A stretch of DNA of 64,000 nucleotides from G958295935 sp965224235. Lineage in GTDB: Bacteria; Chloroflexota; Dehalococcoidia; Lucifugimonadales; Lucifugimonadaceae. The stretch is taken from contig CBDCYP010000002.1 of assembly GCA_965224235.1 (NCBI GenBank), forward strand, positions 2,108,001 through 2,172,000, given 5' to 3'. This document shows positions 59,980 to 64,000 of the stretch, in pieces. Positions within the stretch are counted from its first letter, which is position 1, and every line of letters begins with the position of its first letter. Position numbers and translations under genes: made by a program. Below the pieces are notes generated by a model, which had not been told where the DNA came from, searched no databases, and saw nothing but the letters and a program-made list of their open reading frames with translations.

Positions 59980-61203
59980 ATGGCCGACCGTTCTGCCCAA
60001 AAAATTTTGTGCGTCCTTTATGAGGACCCCCTGACGGGGTTTCCTCTGGACTACGCCAGGGACGGTGTCCCCACCCTGGCCCAGTATCCCGACGGCCAGT
60101 CGTTGCCGTCACCGGATTCCCTCGGCTTTACGCCCGGGCAACTGCTGGGGTCGGTTTCCGGAGGGCTCGGCCTGAGAGAATTCCTCGAAGAACAGGGACA
60201 CCAATTCGTGGTGACGTCGGACAAGGACGGGCCGGATTCGGTATTTGAATCTGAGTTGCCCGACGCTGATGTGGTCATCTCCCAGCCTTTCTGGCCCGGA
60301 TACCTCACGGCGGAACGGATATCGAAGGCGCCCAACCTGAAGATGGCCATCACCGCGGGCATCGGTTCGGACCACGTTGACCTTCAGGCCGCTATCAATC
60401 GCAACGTCACCGTTTGCGAGGTTACGTGGTGCAACAGCATCAGCGTGGCAGAACACGCCGTCATGCAGATGCTCGCGTTGGTCAGGGACTACATCCCTCA
60501 GTACGGGTGGGTTGTAAAAGGGGGTTGGAACATCGCCGACGCCGTCTCCAGGTCCTACGATATCGAGGGCATGAATGTTGGGGTCGTAGCGGCGGGAAGA
60601 ATTGGCCTGGCAGTCCTCAGACGCATGAAGCCCTTCGACGTCCAGCTCCACTACACAGACAGACACAGGCTCTCCCCCGAAATGGAGCAGGAGCTTAACG
60701 CCACCTTCCACGAAACCGTCGAGTCCCTGGTCAGCGTCTGCGACGTGGTCAGCATCCACTGCCCGCTCCACCCGGAGACGGAGCACATGTTCGATGACGC
60801 TCTGATAAGCAAGATGAAACGAGGGTCTTATATTGTCAACACCGCCCGCGGCAAGATCTGCGATCGCGACGCCATTGTCAGGGCGCTGGAGAGCGGCCAG
60901 TTGGCAGGGTATGCGGGGGACGTATGGTTCCCTCAACCTGCGCCGAACGACCATCCCTGGAGGGGCATGCCCAACCACGCGATGACTCCCCACACTTCGG
61001 GAACATCCCTGTCGGCCCAGGCACGTTACGCGGCCGGGGTACGGGAGATCCTGGAATGCTGGTTCGACGGACGGCCTATACGGGACGAATACCTGATCGT
61101 GCAGGGAGGCGCGCTTGCAGGCACAGGCGCTCACTCATACAGCGAAGGCGACGCCACAGGCGGCTCAGGAGAGGCGGCCAAGTTTATTACTGCGGGGGCG
61201 TAG
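59980..61203 (+). CDS. fdh: NAD-dependent formate dehydrogenase (single-subunit)
   Basis: 407 aa D-2-hydroxyacid-dehydrogenase-family enzyme that oxidises formate to CO2 with NAD+. It matches the metal-free FDH of methylotrophs closely: FTPGQLLGSVSGGLGLREFL, TSDKDGPDSVFESEL, DVVISQPFWPGYLT, TAGIGSDHVDLQAA, NAD site VGVVAAGRIGLAVL, catalytic Arg in VNTARGK (about 290), and catalytic His in TPHTSGTSLSAQARY (about 337). The C-terminal EYLIVQGGALAGTGAHSYS is typical of this enzyme. Complete. It would give NADH from formate made in C1 or catabolic metabolism. Transfer from Proteobacteria is possible. Confidence 0.96.
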   Translation: MADRSAQKILCVLYEDPLTGFPLDYARDGVPTLAQYPDGQSLPSPDSLGFTPGQLLGSVSGGLGLREFLEEQGHQFVVTSDKDGPDSVFESELPDADVVISQPFWPGYLTAERISKAPNLKMAITAGIGSDHVDLQAAINRNVTVCEVTWCNSISVAEHAVMQMLALVRDYIPQYGWVVKGGWNIADAVSRSYDIEGMNVGVVAAGRIGLAVLRRMKPFDVQLHYTDRHRLSPEMEQELNATFHETVESLVSVCDVVSIHCPLHPETEHMFDDALISKMKRGSYIVNTARGKICDRDAIVRALESGQLAGYAGDVWFPQPAPNDHPWRGMPNHAMTPHTSGTSLSAQARYAAGVREILECWFDGRPIRDEYLIVQGGALAGTGAHSYSEGDATGGSGEAAKFITAGA

Positions 61204-61386
61204 GCGGGCGATGTGGCGGCTACGGTTGTGTGGTTGACTGCGAGTGCGCGGGAGGAACCCCACGCCGCAGATGGCAGGTGCGCGTCGAAAGTTGTCAGTA
61301 GCGCTGAAATTTAGGTCGGAGCATTTGGGACTGGCCGGTTTACGCCGCGTCCCTTTTGTCCAGGGCTCAGTCTGCCGCGTCCTAAC

Positions 61387-61418
61387 ACGGCCCCTACCGA
61401 TTCCTCGGAAGGGGCCGT
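61387..61418. terminator. Strong hairpin between convergent fdh and NYN genes
   Basis: 9-bp perfect stem ACGGCCCCT / AGGGGCCGT with a smaller CCGA/TCGG stem inside, then a weak T-rich stretch (ATCTTTCT). It is placed about 185 bases after fdh and 100 beyond the end of the convergent gene; probably terminates both. Confidence 0.6.
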
Positions 61419-61519
61419 ACGGATCTTTCTGAAACCACTACGTGCATTTGTGGGTCAGAGTCTTGAGGCAATTACTTGCCGTCCACGAGCGCCTGTCCCA
61501 AGGCCTGCGCAAACTGCCC

Positions 61520-62857
61520 CTAAGGCGTGAACCGTTCGCACATTTTCTCCAAGGCCTCAATGCGAGTGGCTCTCTCTTGGTCATCCTCAATTTCTTCACC
61601 ATATAAAAGATTAAACACGGCTGCACGGTTTAGAATCCCGGCACGTCCAGCCAAAATCTTGATATACCCTTCGTGGATACGGTCCATCGCCTCATCTATG
61701 TTGACGACTGGATACAAGCGGACATGTTTGTCCACGGGTATCGCGATTGTGTGTCCAGCCGTCGCGTCTTTTACGAGATTGAAGCAGTTTGCGAAGTTCA
61801 GTGAATAAAGCAGCTTCTCTATCATCTCTGTCGATACATGGTGATTATTCATCTTGGCATAGTCGAACAGAATCTCCCGCATCTGGTGAATGGACAGCCC
61901 TGCATCGCCACTCTCATTGAGCTTAACCCATATCAGTTCCACATACTGTTTGCGAAGGTGCCACGGCAGCAGTGGAATCCGCTGGTCTTGCAGTATCGTT
62001 CGATAACTGACGGTCATAGCAGGGATACTGGAACGTTCGAGCTCTCCATCAGCCGATTCAGTGGTTCGAACCACCGGGACGTACGTTGCTGAAACAGTGT
62101 CCAACCTGAAGTCGGAGCCCGGGACCTCAATGAGACGTACATAGCCCAATTCGTGCGCCCCCCAAGCCAGCTCCTTGAACGTAGTGTTGTAACGGTCTAA
62201 GTCGAATCCCGCGGCCATATGTTTCATCATTTCGTGGACGGAAGCGCCCGTGGCAACGCGATTCCCCCGATGTATCTCCTCGACCGCCCTTCGTATCAAC
62301 GAATACACTTCAACTCTGTCGGCGGCAGACGCGGGATCTTCAATTTCATCCGGCGCAGGTGGAACAAGATCGTCGTAGAATACGAACGCATCACATGCCT
62401 CATTTAAGACCCGACTAACGCCAGCAGCAACGCCGATGCCGATCACAAAGATACCGTACCTCTTGAGTTTTTGAACCAGGGGTACGTAGTCTCGGTCTCC
62501 GCCAACAATCACGACGATGTCTGGACGAACCGGAGAGAATATCATCTCCATCGCGTCCACCGTGAGTTGGATGTCGGCAGTGTTCTTGTGTTCCTTGCTT
62601 GCCGGAGAGGTCATCAGCTGCACAAGTTCGACTGCATTGACCATAAAGTCCCCATGGAACGGTCTTAGTAGGTTTGCGGTCCAGTCGGCGTAGGCCTTTG
62701 AAGTCATTATCCTACCTTGCTCACGTACTTTGTCGATGATTAGTGACAGCCGGAACGGCAGCCCTGAATTTTGAGCCAAGATGAGTACGTTGTCTACGTC
62801 GATGAAAAGTGCGACACTATTGTGATGGTTTATGACCCGTATGGTGTCTGTTGTCAT
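61520..62857 (-). CDS. NYN-domain (PIN-like) protein with LOTUS/OST-HTH domain
   Basis: 445 aa. The NYN ribonuclease domain has acidic motifs VALFIDVDN (Asp20, Asp22), NTADIQLTVDAMEM and VVIVGGDRDYVPLVQKLKRY (GDxD). After a linker an OST-HTH/LOTUS-like domain follows (about 188-260: ASVHEMMKHMAAGFDLDRYN, LGYVRLIEV), then about 180 helical residues of unknown type. Such proteins (LabA/DUF88 group) are putative RNA-cleaving or RNA-binding factors. The start is ATG 62857 with GGAAGGA upstream; TTG 62905, with AGGAG, would add 16 residues. Confidence 0.85.
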   Translation of the reverse strand: MTTDTIRVINHHNSVALFIDVDNVLILAQNSGLPFRLSLIIDKVREQGRIMTSKAYADWTANLLRPFHGDFMVNAVELVQLMTSPASKEHKNTADIQLTVDAMEMIFSPVRPDIVVIVGGDRDYVPLVQKLKRYGIFVIGIGVAAGVSRVLNEACDAFVFYDDLVPPAPDEIEDPASAADRVEVYSLIRRAVEEIHRGNRVATGASVHEMMKHMAAGFDLDRYNTTFKELAWGAHELGYVRLIEVPGSDFRLDTVSATYVPVVRTTESADGELERSSIPAMTVSYRTILQDQRIPLLPWHLRKQYVELIWVKLNESGDAGLSIHQMREILFDYAKMNNHHVSTEMIEKLLYSLNFANCFNLVKDATAGHTIAIPVDKHVRLYPVVNIDEAMDRIHEGYIKILAGRAGILNRAAVFNLLYGEEIEDDQERATRIEALEKMCERFTP

Positions 62858-63502
62858 CTTGATGGTTCCTTCCTTGTTGTTTTCGGTGTGGTTTGTTGTA
62901 GTCAAGGTATTGCTCCTGTGTGAACTACGCGGATAATTCGTCGTGTCGAAGAAGTATGTTAATCAGTCGAACTAGTGTTGTTCATGTTGCCTCGCCTCCT
63001 TTCTTATAGTCAAGTGCCGGTGCGACTATGTGTTATGTGTCGGCGCCAGGCGCTTGCCCGGTCTATTGGCCCTGTCCAACGAGCTGCCATGAGCCGCCAT
63101 TGGGCCAGGGCTTCGTCACCGGCTACTCCAAGCTTACTGCACAATGCCGGGAGTGAAAGCGTGAGTTGGGGAATTGCTATGAATTGCAGTTGTTGTAAAA
63201 AATTAAAATCATTAAGGTTCTGACAATCAATAAATCATATCGAAATGAAAAAAATGCCGTTCGTAAACACGATCTCAGAATACTTGACAATGAATGATAT
63301 TTGCCGGAAATGCTAAAAGAAAAGTGGTTCCAACCGGATGCAAAGTAAAAATTCCGAAAAATTCTTTGCAATTGATTGCCGACAGCACTTGACGGCTACA
63401 GACGCGGGCATCCGCCGGGAGGCGCGATGTCGAGCCAAGTGGCAAGAGAATGTCGTGGCGCCAACAACTCCCCGGCCCGACCTAGCCCCTACCCGGGGCC
63501 GG
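62858..63502. other. Gene-free stretch with an AT-rich island
   Basis: No gene recognised. Bases 63170-63370 are strikingly AT-rich (runs such as AAAAAATTAAAATCATTAAG) against the GC-rich background and include TTGACA at 63284-63289, without a proper -10. The 5' region of the NYN gene lies at the left. Confidence 0.5.
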
Positions 63503-64000
63503 TTACACGGGGGGCAGGGGCATTGTGTCGCGGGTTTGGAATTGCCAGTTGCGGATGCGGCCGGCGAGGAGGCGGACCCTGTCGCGATAGGACGGGTTGT
63601 CGAACAGGTTGACCTGCTCCCAGGGGTCGTTCGTCATGTCGAACAGTTCGCACTGATCGCCGGGCGACAGACTGAGCTTCCATCGCTGAACGGTCCCGTC
63701 GGGCAAGCGTTCGCCCGAAACGATCGTCCGCCACGGGACGCCTGCCATCACGTGAACGTCGTGGTCGCCGAGGCTGACAGTTGGCGGCTCGCCGTGCCAC
63801 TGCATAAAGACGTCGTCTTCTTCCAGAGTCGTTTCACCGCGCAACGCGGGCGCGCGTGAGGCGCCCTGTAGATGCGGCGGCGGCTCTTGACCCAGCAGGT
63901 CGAGGATGGTGGGTGTCAGATCGACATGGCCGAACTGGCCGGGCAGGCGTTGCTCTTCTTGTGTAATCCACGGGACGTGGAATATGAGCGGCACCCTCGC
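63503..64000 (-). CDS. Sulfatase, C-terminal part (runs off the window)
   Basis: The frame is open to the right edge, so the N-terminus with the formylglycine Cys/Ser site is outside. The visible 165 or so residues show the sulfatase C-terminal pattern: VPLIFHVPWI, HVDLTPTILDLLGQEPP, and the subdomain with ELFDMTNDPWEQVNLFDNPS and RDRVRLLAGRIRNWQ. Members hydrolyse sulfate esters of carbohydrates or other organics; the substrate cannot be inferred from this part. Confidence 0.9.
   Translation of the reverse strand, partial: ARVPLIFHVPWITQEEQRLPGQFGHVDLTPTILDLLGQEPPPHLQGASRAPALRGETTLEEDDVFMQWHGEPPTVSLGDHDVHVMAGVPWRTIVSGERLPDGTVQRWKLSLSPGDQCELFDMTNDPWEQVNLFDNPSYRDRVRLLAGRIRNWQFQTRDTMPLPPV

Overview
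The window is GC-rich bacterial chromosome. The gene order (rpsB-tsf-pyrH-frr-uppS-cdsA-dxr-rseP-ispG-proS, then nusA-ylxR-infB-rbfA-truB), a short EF-Ts, and many class III CoA-transferase, SDR, enolase-superfamily and TIM-barrel genes suggest a Chloroflexota lineage such as SAR202/Dehalococcoidia. This placement is an inference from content and order; no phylogeny was possible.

Region 1 (1-17.6 kb) is conserved core. It holds translation genes, isoprenoid and phospholipid precursor genes, an RseP-type protease with two large insertions, a MtnX-like phosphatase, and a nusA operon without rimP that is preceded by a strong terminator-type hairpin. A CPA-type antiporter and tRNA-Arg(CCG) close it.

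Region 2 (17.9-30.5 kb) holds an AddB/AddA-like helicase-nuclease pair, two tandem paralogous SDRs, a divergent amidohydrolase/M20 peptidase pair and an acetoacetyl-CoA synthetase.

Region 3 (30.5-40.6 kb) is accessory and repeat-rich. A two-gene cassette (HhH-glycosylase-like plus DUF6884) lies between an intact tRNA-Pro(TGG) and a decayed partial copy of that tRNA. Next come a tandemly duplicated MFS exporter, an EndoQ-type repair nuclease, a transposase relic, a 1.46-kb segment bounded by inverted repeats and packed with palindromes, and an enolase-superfamily gene broken by two 144-bp MITEs whose precise removal restores the frame.

Region 4 (40.6-54.1 kb) is catabolic: VOC protein, sugar-isomerase-like TIM barrel, a fused double CaiB/BaiF CoA-transferase, two MaoC-fold genes, an alpha/beta hydrolase, a CitE-type lyase, and a split pair of CoA-transferases that mirrors the fused protein. 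A DUF362 ferredoxin-like protein and an epimerase follow. Together they look like an uncharacterised CoA-thioester degradation pathway.

Region 5 (54-64 kb) holds a third, chimeric MITE with another element nested in it, a two-gene operon whose second gene reads through an in-frame UGA in a U-G-S-C motif (a probable selenoprotein with a SECIS-like hairpin), a coiled-coil repeat protein, a frameshifted sodium:solute symporter, a NAD-dependent formate dehydrogenase, an NYN-LOTUS protein beside an AT-rich stretch, and the end of a sulfatase gene.

The strongest candidates for something new are the UGA-containing UGSC gene with its partner, the tRNA-Pro-bounded cassette, the enolase gene interrupted by two phase-neutral MITEs, and the fused/split CoA-transferase pairs.
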